Source of the DNA: Azadirachta indica
Taxonomy: Eukaryota > Streptophyta > Magnoliopsida > Sapindales > Meliaceae
NCBI GenBank assembly: GCA_022749755.1
Contig: CM040447.1
Span: 1,110,033-1,174,032 of the forward strand
DNA: 64,000 nt
Direction: 5' to 3'
This document shows, piece by piece, positions 11,137 through 22,999 of this stretch. Position 1 is the stretch's first letter. Each line of letters opens with the position of its first letter. A model generated the notes under the pieces. The model searched no databases, was not told where the DNA came from, and saw nothing but the letters and a program-made list of their open reading frames with translations. A program made the position numbers and the translations under genes.

Positions 11137-11490
11137 CTAGGCAAATGGTCTCTGGTTATTGCAATCCAAATTATTAATACCAACGCTCACACCCAAAATG
11201 TCAAAGTATCTTCTGAAAAACCCGATCCGACACTCTGTCATCCGGACCGTGTCCGCGTTCCAGCCCACCGTTGACTATGTTGGTGATCACAGCATATCCC
11301 AGGACCCGGTTTGCTGCTCTGCCAGCATCAGACGCTGTCCATCTTCCTACGAACACATTGTGGCTTGATGGCTTGTTAGCTTGTGGGGTCATCCAAAACC
11401 ACATATACGGCCGTCTTGAATGATCTAACTGGGTCGGTTGCCACTGGATCCGGGTTGTTTATTAGATGCACTCCAATGGCCTTATGAATT
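11137..11490 (-). pseudogene. Broken class I chitinase, third exon only
   Basis: The minus strand encodes the C-terminal GH19 exon: [47 protein letters not shown], then a tail ending NNQRPFA and a TAG stop. Two lesions are visible. Extra bases after FKTAVY shift the frame before WFWM, and a second shift after DDRVSD turns the IGFYKRY motif into a terminated frame. A conserved Cys of NGGLECG is also changed to Arg. No exon 1 or 2 lies to the right in the correct orientation; instead AT-rich DNA and a MITE begin at 11620. It is a dead copy nearest the second intact gene and most like it in sequence (SDADR/SDAGR, GHGPDD). Confidence 0.9.
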
Positions 11491-11619
11491 TCCTTTTAGG
11501 CCAACGACCCTACCTTCTTGAATGATATGCAAAAAGTGGTTGAAGTTCTTAGTAAAATACTGGAAAGTACTGTGATGCCAAATACTGACACATTTTTCAT
11601 AGTTGTAGAATTATAATTA

Positions 11620-12026
11620 GTGGTTGTTTGGTTTGATTTTTTTATTAACAATTGATAAAAAAATTTTTAAAATTTTTTAATATCATTTGATCGATAATAA
11701 AAAAAAATTTTAGAAATTAAAAAAATTGTTATCTTTTTATTGAAAGAAACTCAAAATTTAAATTTTTGGCAATAAAGTTTTTCAATTTTTTTAAAGGTAA
11801 AATTATTTAAAATACTCTTACTTTATTTTAAAAATTTTACGTTATTTCTTTAAAATAAAACATTAAAAATTTATTAATTAAAGTAATTATTTAAATTTTT
11901 CTTAAAAGTTATTTATGACAATCAAATAATTAATAAATTTTTATTAAAAATTCTACTTATAAAAATTTTATGAGTAAAAACTCTATTTTAAAAAATTTTA
12001 TTTGAAAAGTTATAACAAACCAACCT
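11620..12026. mobile_element. PIF/Harbinger-like MITE, about 407 bp
   Basis: The element starts near GGTTGTTTGGTTTGAT and ends with the mirrored AAAAGTTATAACAAACCAACC. It is flanked by TTA at 11617-11619 and TTA at 12027-12029, the 3-bp target duplication typical of PIF/Harbinger (Tourist) MITEs. The interior is AT-rich, non-coding, and shares long words with 34515-34939 (TTTTAAAAATTTTACGTTATTTC, GACAATCAAA.AATTAATAAA). It sits directly beside the broken chitinase exon. Confidence 0.7.
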
Positions 12027-12499
12027 TTACTTGTAAAGGATGAAACATATTGTGAAAATCTGAATTTGCTTTCTTCATTTGCTGTCAAAAATTCTGCAGG
12101 ACAATTACACGAAATGACACTTCTTTTTAGACCAATGTAGATTCTTAAATTTGTTGAACTTATTATTTATTGATTTGAAGTTAACATATTTAATTTGTTC
12201 AAAACTTGATTTGGTTCAAGAGTTGCAAGGAAGTTGTGTTTGTGAATTGTTTTTCATTTTCTATTTCAGTAAAGCATAAGATACGTGATTTTAATAGGTT
12301 ACTTGCAAAATGAAAGGGGTATTTATTTGCAAAATGAAATATAATCTTTTAACTGAGAGGACATTCTATTGAACATCACTTATAGAAAGCATGTTCCATA
12401 CAACAATCAGAACAGTTTATTATATTTAAATATCTGATCAAATACATGACTTATTATTCAAACAATTCAGTTAAAGCAGAAAACATATACATGAAACAT

Positions 12500-15405
12500 T
12501 TACATTTTACTAGATATGGCAAGGTACTTAGTATGGCGCCCCTGAGCTATTATTTTCCCAGTATTTTTCTTCCTGAGCTCAACACTCACAACAGCAACAG
12601 CCTTCCCAACCCGTAAAACCTTGGCCTCAATCTCAATCTCCTCCTGATTCAAAGCAACAAAGAGTTTAACATAAGCTTCCACATATTAGTGCATAAAACC
12701 TTTTGGGATTAATACAAGCCTAGGGTTCAAACCATGTTCACATATGATTGGGTAGAGGTTAGAAACCCAGAAATCACCTCAGTTATGACATATTTTAGCA
12801 AAGCAAAATCATGAGGGAAAAATATATAGTCATGCTTCTCACAAACAACACTATGAAATAGATGCATTGCAAATGGTAGTCCAGTTTGCATTTCACACAA
12901 GTGCATAAACACATAAAAGTTAAATCTGGCAATTCCGGAAAGGGAAATTTGATAAGCAGAGGCAACTAAACCTACAAAATATAATTGCTATTCATCACTA
13001 AGAGTGTCTTCAAATGTATTGCCACCTTCACATGGTATTCTTAATTATAATTTTATGACAAGATTGCCATTAATTGATTTACAAATTAGCAATATTACCC
13101 TCTAGCCCAGCAATTCTTTTTTTTTTTTTTTTTTTTTTTTTTTCCATTTTTTTCATTTGTCAGTGTCTTTTCTTTTTCTTCAAATCCATAAAGTTTATGG
13201 TACATAAACTTTACAACATTCAATGGAAAAAGTACAAACTGAAGCCATTGGAGTTCAATTCATTCACATCACACTTAAAATGCAGGACTCCATCCACACA
13301 AATATATATTACACTGACTACTTAGCAGCTTGAGAAGCCATGGACAGAGACAACCACCAACAATACAAGACAAACAGATAGGATAGGAGATTTCCTCGCC
13401 CATGAATAAAATGGACAGTATTAAGAAAAGCTTATAGAGTGAATACAGCAAGTTAACTTTGAGCCTCTGACAAAAACATTTTATAAAGCTCCTGCGTCCT
13501 GGGATGGAAAATTGGCATCACTCACTATTTGCAGATCCTCAGACAACAAAGCACAAATTCCAATATCAGTGATATCAGAATCACTTTCAAGGAATTACAT
13601 TTGATGAATACCAACAATGCTGCTTAAGTTGGACAAAATATATTGAAGGTATCGCTTTTGACCATAGTAGGTTCCATTTCTCTGTTCTGTTCATTATTAT
13701 CACCGTGACCATCTCTTCTTAAGTACCAAGGTCTTGGCTTATGAACACAAAGTAAACTGAATGAGCTGCATCATTGCTTCAAATCCTCTACATGCTTGTT
13801 TCTCTTCGGTTTCTCATAAAACACAATCTGCAGTGAGCTCAATGAGAACGCAACTGCCAGGGCATTATGCAAGCTTTTCAGCATAAGGCCATCCCTTAAA
13901 ATTTTGGGTGTACTGATGATGAAATGAACTCATCCAATTGGATTCCAGAAGGAGAATATACTACTAAAATAGCAACCAAGCAGAAAACTGAGAACCAGGA
14001 CTCAATGCATTTGAGTTGAGAACAACATTAAAACTTCTAAATCGGTATTAACTGCAAACCTAGAGAAAACTGAACACCTTCACCATAGCCCTAAGAATCT
14101 ATGCCCAAAGGAAAATTGGAAGTAACTTGTTCAGCCAAGTTATACTAAAAGTATGAAGAAAGGACATTAGAGTCCCACTAGGACCTTCTAAGAGTCTCTC
14201 CTTGAAAACAGGTCATAGAGTTCTGCCAATATCTAGTGCAAGAGCTACAGAAAGTTTTTATTACTGATATTTTCAATCATCTTTCCAACAACTGAGTCTT
14301 TTGGAAGCTATACAAAGTAACTTTCCCAATAAGAGTCCAACTTGAAGAAGGAAAAGGCTTCCTAATGGCTAAATAAGGCCATTCTGAACTCAAGCAAGGG
14401 AATTGAACAAATATTACAACTTAACACCTAATATTGACACCAAACAAAACAATCTATGACACAAACATCCCCAAGTAATCAAATTTCAATTTCTCTGAAT
14501 CCATGGATGCCTTCCCATGTACTTATATAGAAAAAAAGGGAAAAGAAAAAAGGCAAAACTAGGATGCAATTGTCCACACAACCAAGAGTGGTTTGATTAA
14601 TTGGATTCTAAATGTAACCTATCACTGGAGTCTGCATTACATTCATAAATATCTTATGAGTCTATCATCATCCTACACATTACAGACACTTGGTGTAACA
14701 ACTCAAGGTTTACGGTTTTTATTAGGCACAAACCCAAGAGGAACTTTTACTTTTAAGAGTAATACTCCAGCGACACATTCAACAAAGTCCGGTCTATGCT
14801 AAGCGAGAAAGTAAGAGGATTCCCAAACCTAATTCAATCAAAGACATAAGGCTAGCAATATACAGTAAACAACTGGACTGAAGAAATAAAATCAATTACA
14901 AGAGTTTCCCAAGATAAGAAGAGGAAGACAAACTTACACCAGTATAAGCAGCATCCAAGTATGAAACATTAATCTCCACTGAAACTCCAGTCACCGGAGC
15001 TCCAACAGTGTATATCACAGCTGAGCCCACCAAGTCCACCAGCGTAGCAGTGGCTCCCCCATGCAAGAAATTACCGGCGTTCTTAACAATAAACAAAGCC
15101 CAAAAAGCATAATAAGAATCAAACCCCTTTTGGGAAAGCGCTAAAAGTAAAAATTTAAGACAAACTGGAAGCATATTTCTCTCTTTCATGTCAAAATTTC
15201 AGTGGGTTAGGTTAGGGTTTACCAATAAACGAGGAGGGACAGTGAGAGAGCAAACGAGACGACCGGGTTCAATAAGATCAACACGAAGGCCTTGCATGAT
15301 TAACCGTTCGAAGAATCGCAAAGGCATTCCTTCAATAGTTGATCCATTCTTGTCATCTTCTCCTCCTCCCTTCTCCAAATACCTCTTCATTGACTCCAAC
15401 TCCAT
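12500..15405 (-). CDS. Acyl-CoA thioesterase, hotdog-fold (THEM2/ACOT13-like), three exons
   Basis: Predicted acyl-CoA thioesterase that hydrolyses acyl-CoA to free acid and CoA. Exons are 15405-15223 (61 codons), 15081-14938 (48 codons) and 12643-12500 (47 codons plus stop), all phase 0 with GT-AG borders, giving 156 aa, the usual length for plant THEM2/ACOT13-like proteins. Exon 2 carries the hotdog signature NAGNFLHGGATATLVDLVG, with the HGG turn, the catalytic region and the helix that follows. Exon 3 supplies the beta strands (IEIEAKVLRVGKAVAVVSVE, TKYLA). Exon 1 has the FFERLIMQGLRV.L.EPGRL...PP motif typical of the family. The second intron is 2.3 kb and includes a long poly-T tract at 13117-13143. 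No clear targeting peptide is seen; plant homologues have been placed in peroxisomes or chloroplasts, and this sequence does not decide. Confidence 0.9.
13117..13143. repeat. Poly-T tract in a thioesterase intron
   Basis: An uninterrupted run of 27 T on the plus strand (A on the coding strand) lies inside the long second intron of the minus-strand thioesterase. It resembles an A-tail left by a retroposed sequence, but no recognisable retroposon body is attached. Confidence 0.85.
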
Positions 15406-15559
15406 TTTCAGTTCGCAGGGAAGAATGAATAATAAGATAACTAACTTGCACGTTCACAACTTAGCACTGTCCCATTAGTCTTGTCGTCATTAAATGTTAG
15501 CACTTTTCCTTTTCAAAATTTATTTAAGGTAGAATCTAATCAAATTTTATTATAATGAA

Positions 15560-15735
15560 ACTGTTTAAGAGAACTAGAGATATCCGGGCCGGGTCCCTTG
15601 AAATGAACCCAAGCGGGTTTACAGGCCGGCCCAACTCAGACAAACACAAATTAGTAATCATGCCAGGTTGGTCCGAATTCATTTAAATTTATTTGAGTTC
15701 GGCCATGAAGCCCGACCCGTTGAAGCCGTGCTCCC
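15560..15735. other. GC-richer repeat fragment next to the hAT-like element
   Basis: It contains CCGGGCCGGGT, AAGCGGGTT, CCGGCCCAACTCA and AAGCCCGACCCGTTGAAGCC. Such GGCCCGACCC-type blocks are common at the ends of non-autonomous hAT and related plant elements. Both ends of this fragment cannot be fixed, and no coding capacity is visible. Confidence 0.35.
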
Positions 15736-16020
15736 TAGAGATGGCAATTTTTCTGGCAGAGCTAGCTTTGGAGGCTCGACCCCTTTGGGGTAGGGATGGA
15801 AGTAGAATTTTTTGAAAATTCAAAGATCAGATCAAGTTCGGGGATGAAAATTCATCCCCATCTAAAAATTGGGTCAGGGATGGAAATGGAGCCTCTTTTC
15901 TCATCCCGTTCCAAATTTCTATTTTGAAATTCAAATTTTATTTAATTAATCATGTAAATATCTATTTTATTTACTAAATAATTATACAAGTTATATTACT
16001 TTCATTTTAGTCGAACAAGC

Positions 16021-17757
16021 TCTTTAAAAAAATGTATAAATTTTTAATTTAATCAATTAAATTCTTTATAATTATTTATATATTTTCAATTTAATTAATG
16101 TTAAAAAAATTTAAATTTTATTTTCTTAACAAAAAAATATACTAAAACAATTCAAAACTAATAAAATTGAATAATTGTTAATAATTAAAATTAGAAGTAT
16201 AAATTTTAATTAAATATAAATAATAAATTAATGTCAAGCAAAATAATTAATTTGTAATTAATGAATTTATATGTTATAATGTAGTAATATAAGATTAAAA
16301 CAAATAATTTCTTGAATAATTTCTCTCTCTTTATATTTTATTTTATTATTTGCCAAACATAATATTTTTATGTAAAATTATAAAAAAAATAAAAACTTTA
16401 AGATTGATTTAATAGATTTCTCTAACTTTATCAATTCTTTTGAAACTTATATCATAATTTATTATCACACTTATTTATTTTTCTATTTATATAGGTTAAT
16501 AATAATAAATTATCAATAAAATTTTATTTTTTGTTTTATAAAAATTTTTATTAGTTGTAATATTTTATATAAATTGTGCTAATCAAATTGATAATTGTTA
16601 TCATCATTTATATTATGTTTAACAATTAATTCATGAAAAAGTCAAATATTTATTTTATCATATTATTTTGATGATAAGTGAAATGGTGATTGATTATATA
16701 TATATAAATAAATAATTTATTATTATTAAAAAGATATAAAAATCTGATTTATATTACGGTATTTGATAAAAAATTAAAAATTGATTATATTTTTTAATAA
16801 CAAATTCAAAAATGATAATTGTAGAAACTAATTTTTGTTAAATACTTTAAATATTTAATCAAATTAATAAATTAATAGTTTAAATAGTAACACAAGATTA
16901 ACAAAAAGAAAAAAGTTCTTAAAGATTCATTTTTCTTTTCAAATTTTATTTTTTATTTATCAAATAAAATATTTATAGCACTAAGCAATTAAAACTTTAT
17001 AATAAGATGCAATGACTAATTATATTTTAATCATAACATAACTAAGCGTTTTAATTAGATAAATATTTTTTTTAATGACAAATTAAAAATTAATAATTGT
17101 AGGAGCTATTTTTTTAAATATTTTAAATATATATTCAAGTCAATAAATTTAGTACTTTAAATATATTTTTGTGATATTTGAAATCCTTATCAATATACTC
17201 TTTATTTTTAAAAATTCTATGTTATATATATAAAATCATTTTTTAATTTAAAATAACTACAATTACCCATATATTTACTAATACAATTATTTATTTTTCT
17301 AATTATATAGGTTAACAAAAACATTCATATAAATGTATTAATCAAATTTGATACTTTGTGCTAACAATTAATTAAGAAATAATCAAATGTTTATTTTTAT
17401 TATATTATTTTGATGATATATGAAATTGTGGTTCACATATAAATAAATAATTTATTTATTATTAAAAACATATAAAGATTTAATCATATTATAATATTTG
17501 GTAAAAGATTAAAAATTAATGTTTTAGCTCTCAATAACAAAATAAAAATTGATAATTGTATTAACTAATTAATATACTATTACTAAGAAGAAATAAAAAT
17601 TTGATTTGTATTACAAGATTTGATAAAAAAAAAATTATAAATTGATGATAAATTTTTTAATAATAAATTAAAATTTTATAATTGTAGGAGATATATCTTT
17701 TTAAATACCTTAAATATGTAATCAAGTTAATAAATTTAACATTTTGAATATATATTT
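16021..17757. repeat. AT-rich internal repeat units of the hAT-like element
   Basis: At least two imperfect direct copies of an AT-rich module occur, one from about 16060 and one from about 16880. A third, partial copy is split by the retrotransposon (about 17600-17757 continuing at 28544). Recurring landmarks are ACACAAGATTAACAAAA, TTTTCTTTTCAAATTTTATT, TAATAATTGTAGGAGCTA-like, and TTTGTGATA.TTGGAGATTTTTATCA-like words. More copies, some inverted, lie at 29240-35425. It has no coding capacity. Confidence 0.6.
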
Positions 17758-17762
17758 GTAAC

Positions 17763-18200
17763 TGTTTGGGAAGATGGGCTCAGGCCCATAAGATTAACGG
17801 ACTTCACAATTAGTAGACTTAATGTCTGATCAGCCACTCTTAATGCTAAATCAATCGCGGTGCATTCTGATTCGGTCGACTCGGTAGGGATTCTGGTCAA
17901 ACACTTCACGAATGAAGTCTTATCAGAAAAAGATCTTTGCAAAGTAAGAATAGCCAATTTTGGAAGCCTTAATTTAAGATAAATTAGAATTCTGCAAGAT
18001 ATACTCCGGATTTTATTAGAATTTCTAATGTTATTAGGACAAAAAAATTAACACTATAAATGTTTCACATTCTTTTCATGTAAATTCATTCATGCACTTG
18101 CTCAAAAATAGGCAATAAAGAGATTTTTTCTTTTAAGCGAAGAAGAGAAAAATTCAATATATACTGTGTGGTATCGAAGTTTCAAATTACGATATTAATA
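17763..18200 (+). repeat. 5' LTR of the Tat-type element
   Basis: 438 bases starting TGTTTGGGAAGATGGG. It aligns along its full length with 28101-28538 (shared ATTAGAATTTCTAATGTTATTAGGACAA-type words, read in parts, and TGTGTGGTATCGAAGTT). Its last bases are TAATA where the 3' copy has CAACA, so the terminal CA has mutated to TA. A promoter-like TATAAATG occurs near 18055. Confidence 0.9.
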
Positions 18201-18221
18201 GTTAACGCCATCTGTAGGGAG
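18201..18221 (+). promoter_or_regulatory. Primer-binding region after the 5' LTR
   Basis: The sequence GTTAACGCCATCTGTAGGGA directly after the 5' LTR resembles the TGGCGCCGTCTGTGGGGA-type stretch found behind 5' LTRs of plant Tat elements, with several substitutions. I do not assign the primer tRNA. Confidence 0.5.
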
Positions 18222-20250
18222 TTATGATAAAAAAGCTATGGCAATGATTAAGGAGCAAATAATATTCAAGAGGTCGTTTGTCGAGAAACTCCGCGAAGAG
18301 GATTCAATGGATTCTAATGTCCCCTCAGCCTCGTTACGATTGTCCCAAGGACGAACAGCGATGCATGAAGCAAAAGTGGACGCAATCCATCTTGCATAGC
18401 AATTGCAGGAAAGCAAACAAAAGTATCTGGAGAAAGACAAGCAAATAAAGCCCTTGAAAGACAAAGCAGAAATAATGGAGAGGGAAATTGAGAATTTGAG
18501 GAGGATGATTTAGGAGGACAGTATCGGCAAATGCAATCTAGCGAAGTTGGGATATCTAGAGAATGAAGAAAGTGTTTCCTCACCGAGAATCCATCGCAAA
18601 GCATCACCCCTTAAGAAACTGGGGAGTAAACAGCAGAGGCAGAGCGAAGAAAGGTAGGAAAAGATCCGAACAGAGAGAGACTACTACCTGAAGGTAGCAA
18701 CGAAGAAATTCCTCTTCGCGATGTGGAAAAGCATGATAAAAAACTGGCCCTTGATCAGCATGAACAAAGTCAGGGCAAAAGAAGACCCGAGCGTAGTACG
18801 AGTTTGGTAGACATGCAAATTTACTTGAACTAGAAGTGCAAGAAGCATAGGGGCAAGGCCATCACCGAGAAAACACCTGATCAAGCAATGGCCATTGTCG
18901 ATCAATGGTAAGCAGGAGAGAAATGAAGAAGAGGATCCGGGAGCTTACTGAGTAATTACAAGCCTAAAGGCAAAAAGACATGTAGCGGGACGGGAACATA
19001 TCGGAAGGGGTAGAACTCTCATTGAAGTCCCCCTTCTTGAAGCAAATACAAGATCACCCTTTCTCGAACATTTAAGATGCCCCAAATCCTACTGTACTCG
19101 GGAAAGACGGATCTGACATTACACATCGATCTTTTTAGGGAAATGATGATGCTACAAGGATTGACGGAGCTACAGATATGCCACCGTTCACCCTGACCTT
19201 GAAAGGCAAGCGCGACATTGGTACAAAAATTTGAGGCCGAAAAGTGTGAAGAGTTTTGATCAACTTTGCATATAGTTCGTTAATGAGCTCAGAGGAGCGG
19301 TGACCGTGACAAAAAAACCCAGCTTGTTGTTGCTGATAAAGCAAGGAAGAGATGAGATATTAAAAAGTTTCATAAAAAGGTATCATTAGGAAGTCATGAA
19401 ATCTGATGCTTTATCACATCCTTTAACATTCGAAGGACTCAAGAGGGGGTTAAGGATGAATAAGAGATGGTTCACTATTTACAAGTGAGCCGTAACTACA
19501 TATGACCAGGCTCGGAAGGAGATTTTCGAAGAAATTAAAATTGAGGACTGGGTGCTGCTAAAAAAGAAGAAAGAGAGATTGAAAGAATTAAGAGGTAGAG
19601 AGCAATGATCAAGACCTGAGTATAGGGGAAATTGGAAAGGTTCGTAGTGGCCTGATTTGAGGCCCTTTATAAAGAGAGAAGATTTTCTGTGACCATGTTA
19701 CAATGACAAATCTGAGCAAAGGCAGGGTCACGGATTTCAATGCATGAGATATGAAGGAGAAACTGAGCAATGAAAAAAGTCCCCTCCCCTGCTAAGGGAA
19801 GGGGTTAAGAGAGTCGCTCTCATTCAGGACAGAAAAAATTTACAAAGCTGAATGCTCCTTTGTCGGTGATATATGTGGAGATTAAGGATTCAAGCTTGCT
19901 ACCCGAACCTCGTCCCTTAAGGTCAATGTCGAGCATTTGCAACAATGAAAGAAGGTGTGCATTCCACTGAAACTATGATCACACGACGAATCAGTGTTAT
20001 AGATCTGAGAGACCCAGAACGTACGAAATAGGAGAGGACTTACCACACAGGAGAATAGAATCAAAAGATTATGTTCATAAAAGCATTGTAATTTCGGGAG
20101 GACCAACGTTGGTGGGTAACTCTAGCAACGCAAGGAAGAATTATTTAAGGTATTTGTTGTCGAGAACTCCTGTAGATCACTATATGATGAACGTCTGAGT
20201 TGAGAAAAAAACCTGTTTAGCGTCAGTCCCAATCATGTTCACCGATGAAG
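18222..20250 (+). pseudogene. Degenerate gag region of the Tat-type element
   Basis: Frames are broken by many stops. Around 19085-19330 the pattern TDLTLHIDLFREMMMLQG is followed by alternating-frame segments equivalent to the plant Retrotrans_gag core. Lysine/glutamate-rich, probably coiled-coil stretches precede it at 18400-18960. A cysteine/histidine-rich segment near 19950-20000 (CNNERRCAFH-like in shifted frames) could be the zinc knuckle. Nothing here could give a functional capsid protein. Confidence 0.6.
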
Positions 20251-20269
20251 AGACGCGAGGGTTAGCTAT

Positions 20270-20500
20270 TCCCACGATAACGCCTTGATAATAAGTTTAG
20301 AGTCGATTCAACTAAGGTTAACAGAATTTTGGTAGACATAGGGAGTTCAGCCAACATAATATTTAAAGAGACTCCGAACTCTTTGAAGATTGACAATCTG
20401 AAGATAGGACCAACAGATAACTCTCTATATGGATTTATAGATGCATACATCCTCCTGTTGGATTCAGTTCAGTTGCTACTGATGATAGGAGACAGATTAT
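20270..20500 (+). pseudogene. Degenerate aspartic protease of the Tat-type element
   Basis: Translating near 20300-20440 gives STKVNRILVDIGSSANII, followed by a LYGFIDAYILLLDSVQL-like segment. This matches the retropepsin active-site region (VDTGSS.NII), but the D-T-G triad reads D-I-G. It is followed by the region linking protease and reverse transcriptase. Confidence 0.65.
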
Positions 20501-20949
20501 ATTAAAAGATCATAATGATAGAATTTCAAGTTGTGGACCTAAAAATGCAGTACACATAATCTTAAGAAAAATAAGGGCAGTGGAAAGCATATATTACTTG
20601 AAGATTAAATTCTATGCAGGCTAGGGGATTGGCATAATAAGAGGGGATCAAACAGTTGCTTGGACATGTTTTGTGGCCTCTTCGAAGCGATTCTAGTGTA
20701 TAATGGTGAAATGAGTTAGAGACCTAAATAAGGAAGATGCTAAGCAGTAGGAGAAGATGGACAAACTTGAAAGGAGTGTAGGCCAAGGAAGGAAATAGCT
20801 AATGCCTGAACCAGTAGAGAAACTGGAATCAGTGCCCATTTGAGACCTGAGCGGATGGTGAAAATCAGTTCTCAATTACCTAGTTAAAAAAAAAAAGAAG
20901 ATGGTCTTTGTCCTAAGAGAGCATGTAGATGTGTTCGCTTAAACTTATA

Positions 20950-22230
20950 AAGACATGTCAGGAATTGACCGTAGAGTGATTTTTTATTGTTTGTTAGTAA
21001 ACCTAACGTTTAAACCCATAAAGCAAAAAAGAAGAGTTTTCAATCAAGAAAGAAGGAAAGTGATAAAAATGAAGGTAGGCAAGCTTATCACAGCAAGATT
21101 CATCAAAGAGGTGTATTATTTGGATTGGGTAGCCAACATAATGATGGGTAAGAAGGCCAACGGGAAATGAAGGATGTGTATCAACTTCACCAACCTGAAT
21201 AAGGTATATCCAAAAGATAATTTCCCACTCCTATTGATAAATCAACTAGTGGATTCGACAACTTTACATAAATTGTTGAGCTTTATGGACGTATTTTTGG
21301 TGTATAATCAAATCTAGTTGCATGAGTCGATCAAGAAAAAATGGCATTCTTGACTGACCAGGGGTTATACTGTTACTTTTGGTTTAAAGAACGTAGGGGC
21401 GACATTTCAGAGGTTGGTCAATAATGATTTTAAGCCTTTGATTGAGAAAATAATGAAGATGTATGTTAATGACATGATTTCCAAGTCATGCAGAATCGAG
21501 GATCACGTTTAGCATTTAAAAGAAACGTTTTCTCTGTTTATGAGGTAAAACATGAAGAGAAATCTCTAAAAATGTGCATTTAGATTTAGTTCCAAGAAGT
21601 TCCTAGGGTTCATGGTCAATGAACGGGGGATAGAGGCAAACCCCTAAAAAATTCAGACTATACTTGATATGAAATCCTCAACCACTTTGAACGAGGTGTA
21701 GGCTCTAACGGGGAAGTTAACTGTGCTTAATATATTTATCTCTAAAGCCACTGAAATATCTTTCCAATTTTTTCAGGTCATAAAGAAGGGAAAGTGCACG
21801 AGGTGGATGAAGGAGTGCGAAGACAGTTTTTAGGAATTAAAAGCTTATTTAACGAACTCGCCTCATTTAGCCAACCTGCTAATTGAGGACACACTATACG
21901 TGTATATGGCAATGACTGATCACACGATGAGTTTGGTGCTAGTAAAAGAAGATAAAAGGATTAACTGGTCGATCTATGATATAAGTAAATCATTGTTAGA
22001 TGCGAAAAAGAGATACGTTTGAAGAAGCTGGCCCTTGCATTAGTAGTGGTAGCACAAAATCTGCGACTGTACTTCCAAGCATACACGGTAATGTTCCTTA
22101 CCAATTAGCCTCTGTAGTAAATATTCCACAGGCCAGATCTTTCAAGAAGGTTAGTCAAGTGGTCAATTGAGCTTACCAAATTTGATATAAATTATCGACC
22201 CCGCAAGGTGATTAAAGCCCAAGCACTGGT
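20950..22230 (+). pseudogene. Degenerate reverse transcriptase and tether of the Tat-type element
   Basis: Near 21176-21500 the pieces RMCINFTNLNKVYPKDNFPL, LLSFMDVF, VGATFQRLVN and MKMYVNDMISKS are equivalent to RT motifs. The catalytic YVDD box reads YVND, so the enzyme would be inactive even without the stops. Further on, FRFSSKKFLGFMVNERGIEA, TGKL, FFQ, and later LLDAKKRYV and YLRLYFQAY-like segments represent the RT thumb and the first RNase H. Stop codons occur at several points (for example after LVYNQI and after EDHV). Confidence 0.75.
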
Positions 22231-22399
22231 GGATTTCATTGCAGAAAGGTTAATCTCAGAGGTAATAGTGATACGACAGATAAGCGAACTAACAGGTATT
22301 GAGAGTGTAAAGGTGGGCGGACAATTCACTTAGACCTGCTTAATGGAGACGGAAGCTGATGGTGTTTCACTATCCGACAATGCAGCTGAACAGATTACG

Positions 22400-22700
22400 A
22401 GAAAAGACTGAGGAGACTTAGAATTGTGGCACCTATACATAGATGATAAATACTCAAGGTGGGGGAGCCTGTATAATCCTAATCGGACTAGGGAATGAGG
22501 AGTTAGCTTATGCCCTACACTTTGATTTCAAAGTAGCCAACAATGAAGTAGAGTATGAACTTTATTGGTGAGACTTGACTTAATTTTCTCAATTGAGGTG
22601 GAGTGCCTTGAAATAAGGGACGATTCACAATTGGTGATGAACTAGGTCTCTAGAAAGTTTCAGGCAAAGGGCGAAAACATGAACGCCTATTTGAGTAAGG
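22400..22700 (+). pseudogene. Second RNase H domain remnant of the Tat-type element
   Basis: In shifting frames the region gives a LYIDD...STQGGGACIILIGL-like start, then ELAYALHFDFKVANNEVEYE, the conserved segment around the second catalytic acid of the plant-type RNase H. An extra RNase H of this type before integrase is typical of Tat elements. Frameshifts interrupt it. Confidence 0.65.
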
Positions 22701-22999
22701 TCATGGAATTAGTGAAGTGCTTCAGAGGGGTAGTGGTAACCTAGATCCCGCGGATGGAGAATGCGAAAATGGATGCCTTAACGAAATTATCTTCAATGTT
22801 GCAGGGAAGGTTTCCTACGACAATTCCTCTGAAAGTGCTGTATCAGAAAAGTGTGGAAAAATTAAAGGCGGAGATAAACCAGATCAATGTGTCATGTTAG
22901 GTTCAGACTTGGATGGATCCAATCTGAAAATATATTCTTGAAGGAAAGCTGCTCGAGGATAAGGAGGAAGGCAAGAGAATTAAAAGCAAATTCTCACAT

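Noticed and set aside
18314..18607. Minus-strand open frame in the gag region of the Tat-type element
   Set aside because: It overlaps the lysine/glutamate-rich gag segment on the other strand and has no resemblance to the real antisense ORF family found at 25.4-27.1 kb.
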